A stretch of 64,000 nt of DNA. It comes from Diaporthe sp. PMI_573 (Eukaryota > Ascomycota > Sordariomycetes > Diaporthales > Diaporthaceae). The DNA lies in NCBI GenBank assembly GCA_021399435.1, contig JAJTUP010000062.1, positions 124,001 to 188,000 on the forward strand, in the 5' to 3' direction. Below the pieces are notes generated by a model. The model was not told where the DNA came from. It saw nothing but the letters and a program-made list of their open reading frames with translations, and did not search any database. Below, in pieces: positions 11,592-24,497 of this stretch. Position 1 is the stretch's first letter; the number at the start of each line of letters is the position of its first letter. Position numbers and translations under genes: made by a program.

Positions 11592-14500
11592 ATGGCTTTT
11601 CTTTTCAAATCAAAGAAACACCAGGAGAGGGCGCTGGCAGGAGGTCGCGATGGCCCAAACAGTTCCCAGGGGTCGGTGCAGAGTCCCGATTCCCGATCCC
11701 GCGTTGTCAGGGAAGAGAAGGCTCCAACGCATAGGTCGACGCCCACGGGCAGCCTGAACTCGATCGACAACGATGCCAGCAATGCGAGTCCAGACCAGGG
11801 CTTCAATCCTGGCCCACCACGTCGGGCACAAACTGGTGATCCGCCTGCTCAGGCGCCGCCTGACACTCAGCAACAGGTAAGCGTCGGTCGACACCCTCCC
11901 CGGCGGTCACGAGCGGACCGTCGACCACCGCTTCTCAAATTGTGCGTCAGGACTAACCTGTCCGCAACAGTATCGAAGTGGTCCTTCTCCACCAAACCCG
12001 AACTCCTCGCTATACCCGTGGTCGCAACGAAAACTTAACTTTACCTCGTCCCACCCCGGACCCTTTCCCCGTTATGGCGCGGCTGCCAACGCTATGTCGT
12101 CAAAAGAAGGCGACATGTATGTGATGGGAGGCCTGATCAACAGTTCCACCGTGAAAGGCGACTTGTGGATGATCGAGGCTGGTGGCAGTTTGTCATGCTA
12201 TCCACTCGCCACGACGGCCGAAGGGCCAGGGCCAAGGGTTGGACATGCTAGTCTGCTTGTTGGCAACGCCTTCATCGTCTACGGAGGTGACACCAAGATC
12301 GAAGAGAGTGACTCCCTCGACGAGACCTTGTATCTTTTGAACACCTGTATGTTGCACGTCTTGCCCCGCCGCCTGTCCTGGCGAATGAACGGCTCGAATA
12401 CTAATGACCCATTCAGCCACACGGCAGTGGTCGCGATCTCTGCCCGCCGGTCCGAGGCCGTCTGGCCGTTACGGGCACACTCTCAATATACTCGGGTCAA
12501 AGATCTACATTTTCGGAGGCCAAGTCGAGGGCATTTTCATGAATGACCTGGCGGCCTTTGACTTGAATCAGCTGCAAATGGCCAACAACCGATGGGAACT
12601 GCTTGTTCTGAACAGCGATAGCGGCGGCCCACCCCCGGGCAAGATTCCCCCTGCGAGGACGAATCACACCATGGTGACATTCAATGATAAGATGTACCTG
12701 TAAGTTCCGCCGTCACCACACTCACCGCGCCTTCTCTGACCCTGGACAGCTTTGGCGGCACAAATGGCTTCCAATGGTTTAATGATGTTTGGGTATACGA
12801 CCCTGCGGCCAACTCGTGGTCACAATTGGACTGCATAGGATACATACCTGTGCCTCGTGAGGGACATGCTGCTGCCCTGGTCGACGACGTGATGTACATC
12901 TTTGGCGGTCGGACAGAAGAAGGAGCCGACTTGGGTGATTTGGCCGCATTCCGGATCAGCTCTCGCCGGTGGTACACCTTCCAGAACATGGGCCCGTCAC
13001 CGTCGCCCCGATCTGGCCATTCGATGACTACTGTTGGCAAGACAGTGGCTGTTGTTGGTGGCGAGCCGAGCCAAGCCGCACCCCCAGTTAACGACCTTTC
13101 TCTCATTTACTTGTTGGATACGACCAAAATTCGCTACCCTAGCGACTCACAGATTCAGTCGCAGTCACAGAGGGCCCCTGGACAACGGCGCCCAAGCATG
13201 GCCGAGTCTCCCTCGTCCTACGGTCGCTTGCCCTCCCGTGACGGCTCGCAAGGGCCGCCAGGGCAGGGGAGACTGATGGGCGCCTCCAAGGAAAACGCCC
13301 CTCTCAGCAGCCCTAGGGGCCAGGGGACTCCGGAGGGAGGTCCCGTCAACGCCGTCAACGGCCAACCTGGGTCAGGCTCTCGTGGCCCTAGGGGCCCACC
13401 GCCGGTTACCTTACCTCCAAGCGGGCCCCCGCCGCAGGGCCAACCCCCAAGGCCAACCGTGAACACTGGGGCGGGCCCAAGACAGGGCAGGAATGCTTCT
13501 TTGGAGAGGAACGAACTGACAGGAGTCGCACCAGGCTCGAACGGACAGAACCAGTCACCAGTCTCGCAACAGAAGGATGTGGAGAGTCCAATCGTGAATG
13601 GACGCCGAACGCCGACAGCCCAGACGGCCAAATCGGGCTCGGGAAGTGACACCGCGCCTGCAGAAACACCAAAGGCTGCGCGCAGTGCACGCCAGCGGGG
13701 GCAAGGCTCTGTCGATAGTACAACAGAGCCCAATCTGAAAAACATGGTGGCTTCGCCGGCTTCTAGGTCTGCTGCACCTGCTGCAGCCCCGACCACGAAA
13801 CCTGAACCAGCCTCCACTCCTCCACGGCCGGCGTCACCCCCGCCGCCAACGCGACAGGCCAGCAACCCCATATCGCGAAGGTCGTCTATGCGGAATTCCC
13901 AGACCGTGGCGATTCTCAAAGAGCTTGATGCAGCGCGCAACAGGAATGCGTGGTACGCATCGGAGCTCGAACTGGCACGGAAAGCCGGATACTCCCCGAA
14001 CGCTTCCCTGAGCCCAACCCTGGATAGCCGAGCACCTGAGACATTTGACGAGGACGACAGACCCCTCCTCGAGGCGCTCTTGACTATGCGAACGGAGGTA
14101 GCGAATGTTCAAGCATCCCTCGACAAGCAGGCTGTGCTTGCCGCCAAGCACATCGCAGAAGCAGAGAAGCAAAGAGACGCAGCCATTCAGGAGGCTGTCC
14201 ATGCCAAGGCCAAGTTAGCAGGACACCTAGGCAGTGCAGCCAACTCCCCACACCTCGACAACGAACGCGATGAAGACGAACGCTCGAATGAGTTGGGCCG
14301 AAAGCTTGCCACTGCGCTCAATGCTCAAAGGGAGTTGCAAAACGCATTAGATCGCATGTCTTCAGAGGTGGAGTCTGAGAGGCGTGCGCGCAAGATCGCA
14401 GACGACACTGTATCCGCTGCAGAAAAGCGCATGGCCGCTCTCGAAGCATACAAACAGCAAAGCTCATCCGAGCTCGAGCAACTTAAGGCTGAGTTGCACC

Positions 14501-16317
14501 TGGTGCAGCGAGAAGCACGGGAGCAATCTGTCCTCGCGCACGAGTCACAAGCAGCTCTGCAGCTGCTGCAAGCCGAAAAAGCGAGGTTCGAGAGCCAATA
14601 CCAGGAGGCGGTTGGAAGCTCCAGGGACCACAGTGGGACAATGGAGTCTCTGCGGGATGCCATCGCTGCTTCGGCGGAGACCCGGGCTGTATTGGAAGCG
14701 AAACTCGACGAAGAAAGGGCGCTGCGGGAGAAGGTCGAGAACAAGCTGACAAAGCTGAAGGCTGAGCACGAGGCCCGGACGGGTGAGCTCGTTGCGGCCA
14801 CGCAGCGCCTGAGGGATGCGGAGGAAATCGCCGAGCGGCATGCGAATGAGGCACGCGCACATCGCCAAGCACTCTTATCCGGCCTCGACAAGATCTCTGC
14901 TAGAGACGTCTCAGCGTCAAACAAGTCAGAGCATGACCGCTCGGCAGCGCTCCAGGGTCAATTGGACGCCGCAAATGCGCTGGTCAAGAGGTATCAACAG
15001 GAGGCGGACACTGCGTCGGATAGATTGCGAGCTGCAGAAGAGCGGATCGCTGGCCTGGAGGCATACCAAGAGCAAGCCAGCAGGGAAGGCGTGACTATCC
15101 GGAGACAGCTGCAGGCTGCTCTTCGTGAGACCCAGTCTCTGCAGGCTACGAATTCGGACCTGAAGCATCAGCTCGCTGGCCAACAGCTCGAGGCCAACGC
15201 CATCACTGTGCAGCACAACACGCTCAAGGACATTCTCGTAGAGAGGGGAATCAGCCCGACAAGCGCAGGCCGCACGCGATCGATGGCGAGCCCTCGCGAG
15301 GGTTCTCCGGAACTATCCCGGCTGCGTGAGCTGGAGAAGCAACTGGCTGCATCTATGGCAGCTCATGAGGAGACCAAGCAGACGATGTCGTCGCAGGCCC
15401 AAGGGTCAGAAGTCGCTTACCGGGAGAAGCTGACGCAGCTTGAGAACGACTACCAATCTGCCGTGCACTATGTCAAGGGCACTGAGAAGATGCTCAAACA
15501 GCTCAAGGAGCAGCTGGCGAGGTACAAGACAGAAAATACTCGGCTGAAAGAAGAGCTGGCCGATATGGAAGAAAAGGGCACACCTTCAGGCGATGCACCG
15601 GCAGACTGGGAGTCGGAGCGTAGGCAGTTGCAGAGGAAGGTCGAGGCGCTTCAGGAGGAGATCAGAACCTCGCAGGAGCAGCTCGAGGAGCAGCTAGAAC
15701 ACGTGCAGCAGCAGTTGGCTGAGACGCGGCAGGCCCAAGAAGAAGCGTCCAAGAACAGCGAGGAGGCCAACGCCCGCTTGATGGCCAGCCGCAAGGATCT
15801 GGAGCAGCTGCAACAGGAGAATGCACTCCTCGAGCAACGAGCGCACGACGCAGAGACCAAGGTCTCTATGTTGCTGGATCAAGTCGAGACCTCTGTGGGC
15901 AACTACCGCCGGCAGAGCCGGCAGGTCCCCAGCATTGCTTCTGCTGAACAGATCGCGCCAGCCCTGCAGAAGGCTCCTTCCGGTACCAGCTCGACAACAA
16001 ATGGGGGAGGGCACGCTCGAGCAGGGAGTTCCGACTCAGCGTCGGTTTACGAGACCATGGGCGACGCTCGCAACAGTGCCGCGCTGGACAACCTAGCCAA
16101 CGAGCTGGAGACACTGCGAAGTCACTGGGAGGCGACGAACAAGAATTACCGCTTGAGCAACACATTCGACTTTGAGATGCCCACCTCTGGGCATGCCATT
16201 TCGTCGACAGGGGCCAGTGCGGTGGCGGACGATAAAGAGAAGGAAGCGCCTGAAGTTGGCAATGGCCTGGGCATGAATCAAAGCTTGGCCGACTGGAGAA
16301 AGAGGTTGGATTCATAG
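11592..16317 (+). CDS. tea1: Tea1/TeaA-type cell-end marker: Kelch propeller plus long coiled coil
   Basis: Polarity landmark carried on microtubule plus ends to the hyphal tip, where it helps position formins and the growth axis. Exons: 11592-11876, 11971-12346, 12417-12699, 12750-16317; 1503 residues, close to the roughly 1475 of Aspergillus TeaA. The family start MAFLFKSKKHQ fixes the ATG. Kelch repeats fill residues about 130-445 (DMYVMGG, FIVYGGD, KIYIFGG, KMYLFGG, VMYIFGG, VAVVGG). A Pro/Gly/Ser-rich linker follows to about 690. An almost uninterrupted heptad coiled coil runs about 700-1360, then a short tail ending DWRKRLDS. Introns of 94, 70 and 50 bp have GTAAGC, GTATGT and GTAAGT donors with CTAAC, CTAAT and CTGAC branch sites. 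Very sure of the family; which of the Tea1/Kel1 paralogues it is was not tested. Confidence 0.95.
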
Positions 16318-18264
16318 GACGGTTGGGACGGCTCAATCGTGCCCAGTTCCTTATCGCCATGCCTTCGTTGCGCGCCAACTATTACTACGAGGATGGGCGT
16401 CCTTTACGGCTGTCATGAATCGGTCGGCGTTTGGGGCGGGTTTCCTCGTTGGTTTTTTACTTCTTTTCTTGGGAAAGGGAACTGAGCTTCTAATATTCTT
16501 GTCCTGCCTCGGGGCAGCCACGTCTTCTTCCAAACTCGTTTCAATCTTGTTCTTTTACCCACCAGCCTAGCGCTTAACCTGGTTGGATTGGCTTATTTTT
16601 TTATTTATTTTTTTACCCCCGAGTTTTTGTCGCATACCCCCATACAACCGTACTACTACATCTTCGGTTCTGTGCCTTTACAGTAGCATAATTGTTTATT
16701 CCCGCGGGAACAAGAAAGGAAGAGATGTATGTATGAATATATGCTCTGCTGGAGGAGGAATGATTGGGCGGACAGGAAGATCGAATCGAAATACTACCTA
16801 TCTCGACCGGTCGATGTGTCTTCAATGTTGAAATGAGGTGATCCCATGTCGTATATTCTGTTGCATTTGTTTGGTCAACTGATCGGCTCTCGGCTTGCGG
16901 TGTTTTCAAATCTTAATAATGGCTTACAATCGTGGTCGCTGCCTCTGGTCGTCATGGAGAATGCATCGTCACCTCTCAGCGATGTACGTCTGCCCTGTTT
17001 GTGTATGAAGGGAGACATGTGCAGTATCGTGGCGAGTATCGATCCACCCAGCAACTCCAGGCTGAGCTGGTTCGCAGAGAATGATCGCCTCTCTCCCAGA
17101 CTCTGCCAGTCAAGGCATGGGATGACTGTTCGTTCCACTGTCAATTAGAATAGGATCTGATTGTGGGAGGAAAATACATCACTTCAGCATCATGACTGCG
17201 CAAGTGTTGGCAAGTTCAGTATCGGAGCATAAATAGGAAGCACTTGAGGCTGCCTCATGTGTCTACAGGTAATGTAAGCAAATGCCCACCGTAGTCGTTA
17301 TAGATTGCCTTCGAAAAGACGGAACTTCTCATTTTATACGATACTAGGCAGATACTAGAGTGTCTATCAGAATTCAATAAGCTGACATTTTACAGCTCTA
17401 TTGAAACAACCACACTGAAGACATTGTGTGCTTGAGTCTCGCAATTCCTTGACTGTAACACAAACAAGGTAATGTTCAACAGCCAATTAGGTAGTCAGGC
17501 TCGCACTTTACACAAATCCAACCTCAGTACCCAAGAAGCTACCCTAGGGTAAACACAAAACTCCCTGGTGGGGAGGAATAGGACTCATGAAAATATTTAT
17601 GCGGTACTTGACACCAGCCAAATCCATGAATCGAACCACCATCCATGGATCCCTTTGTAGCCAAGGGCGAATGCAGCATTAGAGAAGGGCTCAACCACTT
17701 GACCAGGCGTCACCACATGTGAGAAATGGTTCCATGCGCTGATATGCGCTATGAGCGAGCAAGTAAGATGGGCATGAATGATGTCCTTTCACTAGAAGTA
17801 GTACGCAGCAAGTCGGCAGCCACTTCGCAATGTTTTTCGATAATCCTTTTGAGATGGGGAGCTCCTTGATTCCACGTCAAGCGAGGCTGGAAGTATATAC
17901 ATCAGCTCATCCGCCACGTTCGTATATCCATCATGGCGCTGCAACGCTGCAACAGAAGGGTATTGAGCCAAGCCGAAAAAAGGAAAAGAGCCTCGCCGCA
18001 TTGGCGCCAGCATTGGCGGTGCCATCTCATAATGCCGTGTATTCCCCTGTCACCCGCCTTCGCCCACTAATCTTTTCCATGTAGACTGGTTGGAAGCAAT
18101 GCCCGGCCGAAGCGGAACCCAAACTCCTCAAAAATACAAGGCTATCCCAACCACGTTGAGGATTCATTTTCCTGACGCACCAACAGATCGGTTGTGGGCC
18201 AGGGGCCACTCTTAACACACATACGGCGCTCGATACCCAATAGCAAGCTTCGCCGGGGCAGGGC
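16318..18264. other. Intergenic, tail-to-tail between Tea1 and O-methyltransferase genes
   Basis: Convergent 3' flanks of two genes, AT-richer than most of the window. The first 250 bp carry T-rich tracts (16590-16620) that may be the 3' end of the Tea1 transcript. I see no gene, RNA or clear repeat between 16900 and 18264. Confidence 0.55.
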
Positions 18265-20122
18265 CTACGCTTTCTGGGCCTCGCCCTCGTCTGATTTGGG
18301 CGCGTTGTCCTCGCCCTGCCATACAGCCTCGATGATGCTCATGCGACAGCCTTGAGGCCGTGTGACTCCCTGTCGCACAAAGGACATGTGTCAGCCCAAG
18401 AGAACATGTCTTTAGGAGAGTACCCTGTGTGGGCTTGAAAAGGAAGTATCCCGGCTTACCTTGAACACGAATCCCTCATCCGCCATGCGAAAGAGCTCCC
18501 TGAACTGGGCCTCGGTGCGCTCCTGCGCGTTGAGCAGGGCGAGCATGACCATGTCCATGCGGCGCATGATCTTCTCGTCCCAGGGGTTCTCCTGACCCGG
18601 CTCACGCAGGCAGTGGTCGTTGATGACGACACGCGCCCCCGGCTTGAGGGCCGGCACGAGGTTCTTGAGGATCTTGACAGCGTAAGGGGTAGAGTAGTTG
18701 TGCATGATCCAGCGGAGGTAGTAAACTGCGAGAGAATGTGAGCGTCAAAAGTGGCTATTTTGGAGAGAAGACTTGAGCGGGAGTTGGGCGGGGGCAGAGG
18801 AAAGAAGCTCACCGTCGGCGCCCTTCACACTTTGCGTCGTGAAGAAGTCGTGTGCCATGAATTCAACCCTCTCGGATACCTGGACGTCCTCACAAACCGG
18901 GCTCGGCGCGCTCGCGACCGTCTTATGGAGGTCCTGCACCACAAATTTCATGCCCTTCCATTTCTTCGCAAGGTCGACACAGACAAACCCGTGGCTGCCG
19001 CCAATGTCGACAAAGGTGCCACCATTGGCATCGACCTCTGAGAAGTCGTAGCTGTCGACAAAGAAGCGGACCTCGTAGCCCTCGCCGCCCGTCAGGCTCG
19101 CCATGGCGCGCCCCATGCGCTTGGCCCGGTTCTCGTCCTTGCCAAAGGTGACGAACATTGGCTCCTTGTCGACCGTGTCGAAGGCGAATTGGAAGCCGCC
19201 GCGGGTCAGTGACGTGGCCTCGGGGAACTGACGCAGCGCCTGGAGGCTGTGGGCCGAGGCTGGGTAGATGTCCTCGGCGTTGAAGCCTACCCACGCGGCG
19301 AGCTCTGCGTCTGTGGCCAGGAGGCGGGACGCCGCGGTGTGGGCGATGACTCCCGGAGAGGGCTCGCAGAAGATGTGGTTGGTCATCGCTACACGGAGGG
19401 TACGTGCCAGGTTGACGGGATCGAGGGGCGTCAGGGACTGCAGCTCTGCCAACGTGATCGGCTTGTCGAGCGGGACGAGTTTGGCTGGCAGGCGCGTGAG
19501 CTGCATTGGTTCTGGTTTTTCATTGCAGCCAGATAGAACTCACCAATTCCATAGTTGTTGATCAGTTGAAGTGCGAGGACGTCGAGAAACTGCAACATCT
19601 CATGAGAAAACGTCTTGGCATGTGAAAGCGCACGCACAAACTCACCTCCCACACACCCCATCTCACACTCTCACGGGGTCCAACCGCCAGATCCCGTAGC
19701 TCCTTCGTGGCATGAATGATTTCCAGTCTGCTCCTCTGGATATCTTCTGGCAACCTGGGAAAGTCATCTGCAGCGTCCGCATCGAAAGACGGCATGGCGA
19801 GGCCGTTCTCCTTCATATACGCCTCCAATTTCTCAGTCTCCCTCGCAATCTTTTGCGAAAGAGCGACCATATTGCCTGTCATTGAGATAGGCGATTGTGA
19901 AGTATCGGCCGCCACGTTAGAGGCGGGCTCCAACGTGCTGACTGAATCCTGGTGGGATTTTCCGTTCGGTGCCTTGCCAGTCTCTGCCCCGTTCACCTGG
20001 GTCGTGACAGGCGAAGACGACGAGAACCCAGAGAAGGTCCGTCTGTTTTGCCGCTTGCGTTCGACGTCGCTAGTGCCACTATTTTTGGGGGTCAGCCAAG
20101 AGCTCAGGCTGAATTTGGTCAT
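18265..20122 (-). CDS. SAM-dependent O-methyltransferase, fungal secondary-metabolism type
   Basis: Predicted to methylate a hydroxyl group of a small aromatic or polyketide molecule using S-adenosylmethionine. Exons on the minus strand: 20122-19646, 19589-19544 (46 bp), 19484-18813, 18725-18460, 18369-18265; 521 residues. Residues 1-110 are Ser-rich and poorly conserved. A winged-helix dimerisation domain spans about 150-250 (PLDPVNLARTLRVAMTNHIF, then HTAASRLL). The SAM site is FVDIGGSHGF near 330, followed by VVQDL and AHDFF. YYLRWIMHNYS holds the likely catalytic-base His (407), then ILKNLVPALKPGARVVI. The second junction (GI-A-KLVPLDKP) uses the third candidate AG, the only one keeping frame with the conserved protein. 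It resembles sterigmatocystin 8-O-methyltransferase-type enzymes; the substrate is unknown and no synthase gene is adjacent. Confidence 0.88.
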
Positions 20123-22947
20123 GTTGGCTGCTCTTTTTTGTGGTTACAGAGCGCTCTGCAGCAGAGACTCTGAGAAAAAATGCCCGTTTCCCTATGGCTA
20201 CGACCTGTCAAGGGCAATGCCCCCGCGGAGGAGTTGAGTGATAGACTGCTTGCGTCGCGGTCAGTCGTTGGATCTCTCGTACCTTGCCATGCGATATTCG
20301 CATGCGGCCATCGAGTAGCGTGTAAGCTCTGAGCCCAGCGTTTAGTCACTTTCACCCATCGCCGCCAGAGTGACCCTCAGCAGGAAAAGCAGGCCTGGCG
20401 GATTGCCTGACGCCTGCCACAGGCCAGTCACAGCACGGTAGGTTACACAGCAAGCAGCCACTTTCTGCAAGTGCCAATGCAGAGCCACCGCATGTGCAAC
20501 ATCGAGGCCGAGCCATATCCAATGCCAGTAAAAGCAGGGCCACGCGGGGTCTGGGGGAGATCATGCCAAAACTGCGGTGAGGAAGACCGGCAATAACATG
20601 CCATGACCTGCTCAGGGGCAAAGAAAGGGACAAGGAGACAGGGCACATGACCGTTGGAATGGGGCACTCGTAGCGGCAACTTTGGTTTCCATGAATTCTG
20701 AAATAGGTAGCCACGAAGGAAATAAGAGAACAAGAAACACCGCATACCCGTTAATCTTGAGACCCCTCGTCAGGGTTTGAAACCAGCAGTAGTGGACAAG
20801 GTCGGCGTCCACCCTGGGGTTTCTTGGCAGCAGGTAACCTCGCGTGGAGTTCACTCACCAACACCACGTTGACACCAAAAGGGCGTATTTCCCGGACGGA
20901 ACAGGCGCTTCTTGACAGGTTTCACTCGGTTGGGACTCGATAGCGTGCGAGACGGATTGCACTGTGATTTCCTTTGTCCTTCTTTCCCGACTCCCCTTGC
21001 CTAGCGGCGCTTCCGGAATGGAGTATGATACTCTCGTCAGTTGAGATCCGGCGGTGCGGCCGGGGGACAGAATAGCTGGTGTGCCGGGATCCGATTTGGA
21101 GAGGCGCATTCAGAGGGCCGTGATGGGTGTGTATGAACCCAAAAAAAAGGGGGGGGGCGTGGGAACAGTTTGTGGCGTTGCTGCGGTGCAGGTGTCTTGG
21201 GTTGGTAGATGTTCCTCTGTCTCGTCGACGGCAAGACCCAATCGTGGCAGCGCGGGGACAAGTCCACAATGCACAAGTCGAGATCCGGGAGGCAGGGAAA
21301 TTATCGCAAAAGGCCGCGCGACTGACTGGCCGGTGAGAAAGGGGGACGGGGAGTTTAACAACGAAGAGACATGCGATCAGAGAGTGCTCCGATGGGGTTA
21401 GCAGTTGTCGCGAGGCTAGCAGGGTCCATGAGACGGGCTTGCTTCCCAAGTGTCGCTCGGCACCTCTCAGCAGGTACTACTGGGGAGGTAGGTCGATAAG
21501 AGGGAATCCCACAATTCATCTCTTCCCGGGACAAAGCTCGTGGACCTCTCCGTCCAATTCCCGTGGCCCACTGGGGACGAATGGCGCCGAGAAACTGGGG
21601 CTAGCGAGCAGGTCTGAAGGCCGGCCGACTTACTACTGGCGGCCAGGCTCCAGGGTGTCATGTCCCGACCATGGCGGCCGAGGTTCACGACGATTCAGCC
21701 GATACGGCTGATCAAGGACGCCAGAACCGCGGAGACGACCAGCACAAGTGCCAGATTGTAGCAATGCCGCGAGTGCTGGTGGTCCCAAGCCTGAGCGCCG
21801 AGGCGCGGGAGAGCTCACCTCGCCTACACCTCGCCTAGATCCCAATTGGCTGTCGATGGCACAGGCTCCCGTGTCCGTGTCCGTGTCCCCGCGGAAGGGA
21901 GAGCTTGTTACGTCAGACAACCAGCGCCAGGTCTGCGTCCCGAGAGGCAGGGAGGCAGGGAGGCAGGGAGGCAGGGAGGCAGGGAGGCAGGGAGGCAGGG
22001 AGGCAGGGAGGCAGGGAGGCAGGGAGGCAGGGAGGCAGGGAGGCAGGGAGGCAGGGAGGCAGGGAGGCAGGGAGGCAGGGAGGCAGGGAGGCAAGCTGGC
22101 AAGCTGGCAAGGCGTAGGAGTGCATGGCCTTGCGCATGTGAACTGGGAAGCTTTGGGGCCCAAGAACCGTGGCAGTGGGGGGAGCCAAGCGCCTGGGTCG
22201 GAGCACCATCCTGGGCCGGGGCGTCAAGGGGCCATCGATGGCCGCATCTGGCTTTGGCCGTGGCGCGCTGCAACAAACGAAGCAACCGTCCAGGGTTCGG
22301 GTCCATTTTCTTCTTCTTTCTGCGTGCGCCTGTGTGCGACGTCGAATTGTTGCGACGGACAGGACCATGCTAAGGAGGAATGTGGTTACGGGAAACAAAG
22401 TAAGGCGCTGCTCTCCTGCAGTTGGGTGTGGTGGTCCTGTGCTACCCCAGCATGTCTGGCCCCCCTCCCTTTCCCTCCTCCCGTCCCCCTTCCCGAGTAT
22501 CCAGTAATGCACGTCATGGAACAAACGTGAGATTTTGAATCACATCTGTTTAGCGATTGGTCGTGGCTGGATCGGGCACGGCACCCTAGAAGTCGCTGTC
22601 CCAAGGTGTCGGGTCCGCTGCCGTGGAGTCAGCCGCCATCACACTGCCCAACAGCCGGTCGGCCAGTCAAGACGTTTCCCACACGTTGGTGACATTCCTT
22701 CATGGGGGCCACTAGGCGGCTGACACCAGTCTCCGCGTCTCTAATCTATCTGGACGGACGCTATCCACACATGAGCCCCAACAGCTTTTGAAGCCAGACC
22801 CAGCAACGTGCCTGACACGCGAGTTTGCAGCCACCTGGTATCACGAAAGCAGAACCGCTCCCACCCCCGGGAGCCAATGTGTCCAATATGCCCCCCCCCC
22901 CCAAAAAAAAGGTCATCCATATCCAAGATGCGATACGTGACCCGCCA
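20123..22947. other. Intergenic region with 8-bp minisatellite
   Basis: Upstream of the O-methyltransferase and downstream of the LaeA-like gene. It contains an A/G homopolymer pair (21140-21157), the AGGCAGGG minisatellite (21945-22092) and a C13/A8 tract (22890-22911). Open frames across the minisatellite arise because the repeat has no stop in any frame. No gene seen. Confidence 0.6.
21945..22092. repeat. Minisatellite, AGGCAGGG x about 18.5
   Basis: 148 bp of essentially perfect tandem AGGCAGGG, bounded by unique sequence and by two AAGCTGGC units on the right. The perfection suggests recent expansion or homogenisation. The unit length (8) is not a multiple of 3, so it is not a coding repeat. 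Confidence 0.95.
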
Positions 22948-24497
22948 TTAGAACCCATGCCCTGGCTTCTGCCCACAGACTATGTGCATTGGCATGTACA
23001 TCAGCGCGCTGTTATCAAAATACGCCTTCCTCACCTCGACAAGGAAAACCTCCACCTGGTCCCGAGTCCACCCGCAGCCTCGGGTCAGCGGGCCCAGAGC
23101 GATAGCTTGTGCGCCGTCCAGCAGGACTTGCCTCCAGTACTCGCCGACCATCTTCAGGTTGGGGTGCTTGGCCCAGGTTCCGAGAGGCACGTGGAGTACG
23201 CGCTCGTGAATGTTCACAAACCCAGCCTCGTGCATCGCATTGGCGATTTTCCCACCGGCCGCCGCGTGGAAGTCGATCCCTAGGTTCGCCAGCCCGTCCT
23301 TGATCAGGCCCCAGTACTGCGCGACGGGATGGTCCGGTGCCATCGAGTTGTTGGCCGAGATGGGGTAGTGGTAGATCTCCTGTGATTCAATCCAGCCGCC
23401 GGGTTTCAGATGCCTAAAAACCTAGTCAGATGCCAGTGGCGTGGAAACTGCACGTCCCGCAGTAGGACGAGAACTCACGTCATGGCCTGCTTGTATAATT
23501 TCGGCCAATCCTTGATCGCCATGACCGTGTGCCTTGAATGCACATAGTCAAAATGGTCCTCTGGGTACAGCCATTCGCTCTCGGCGTCATCGACCACGAA
23601 GTGTACGTTTGACGGCACCCAATCTGGCTGGATGGGGCTTAGGTCAATGCCGACGACATTGGCCGCGGGGAACTGGTCTCCCATCTCGATGGCCCATATC
23701 CCCGTCCCCGTGCCAATGTCGAGCACGTTCTGCACCTTGCCTTGATCCAGTGGCGCGAAGTAGAGCTGCTGGCATAGCATCTTGACGCAGGCATGCTTCA
23801 TGTCCTCCCGATCCTGCTCGGCCTCGTCGTTGGGGAAGTTGTACCTGCCTTCCCTGAACCTGTGGTAACGCCGCCCATTCTCAAAAAGGTAGTCCCGTGC
23901 GCTGCTGGATAGGGAGGTCGAGGCGAAGCTGGCCCGATCAGACTCGTAACCTGGATCAGACTCTAGCTCGTCCTCATCGACAATGATGCTGCCGTTCCCG
24001 GCCTGCTGCACAGAATCTTGGTCGTACTGGTCACCGCCAGCGGGTTGCGGTGCAGCTGTGGCTGTGGGCTCGTCGCCTGGATGTGGTGAGTACGGATGTT
24101 GGCTTCCAGTAGACACCCATGGACCGGCTCTACACGATTGGGTTGTTGAAGATTGCTGTGTGGCCACGAGGGGCGATGCGGCAGGCTCGCGAGGAGACTG
24201 GCGGGGACTCCCATGGGCCTGTGACGGTGGACAAGTCTCAATCGGGGCAAGAAGATTCTCTATGGTGGGTGGGACGGATGGGCGTGTGACTGGGGGCAAA
24301 GACTCCTGGCTTGGAGGCGCAGGCCGTGATGCCGGTGAGGGTTGACGGGAGCTCTCGGGGAGCGGAGGGGCGTCATCTGGCCTGAGCCTCTTGGAAGGTG
24401 GCGGTTGATGGTGGTGAGAGGCCGTGAGTTCATCATAAACACCATTGTCTTTGGACGCGACCGAAATGGCAGAGTCGGTCTTGTGGAGAGGGTCCAT
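22948..24497 (-). CDS. LaeA-like methyltransferase (TAM domain)
   Basis: A SAM-dependent methyltransferase of the family containing LaeA, the velvet-complex regulator of secondary metabolism; related paralogues have other or unknown roles. Exons on the minus strand: 24497-23479 and 23413-22948; 494 residues. Residues 1-170 are disordered and Pro/Ser-rich with a basic KRLRP patch. An acidic segment precedes the LaeA signature NGRRYHRFREGRYNFPNDE. Motif I VLDIGTGTGIWAIEM lies near 256, then VVGIDLSPIQPDW, VHFVVDDAE and FDYVHSRHTV. Exon 2 begins HLKPGGWIESQE and closes with the family's conserved C-terminal fold. The intron (23414-23478, 65 bp) is GTGAGT..TTTTTAG, phase 2. The frame stays open upstream to 24710, but that extension looks like leader sequence, so MDPLHKTD is preferred. 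Whether it is true LaeA or a paralogue needs phylogeny. Confidence 0.9.

Noticed and set aside
21748..22530. 260-codon plus frame with GGREAGRQ repeats
   Set aside because: Created by a stop-free 8-bp minisatellite; flanks have no protein-like sequence.
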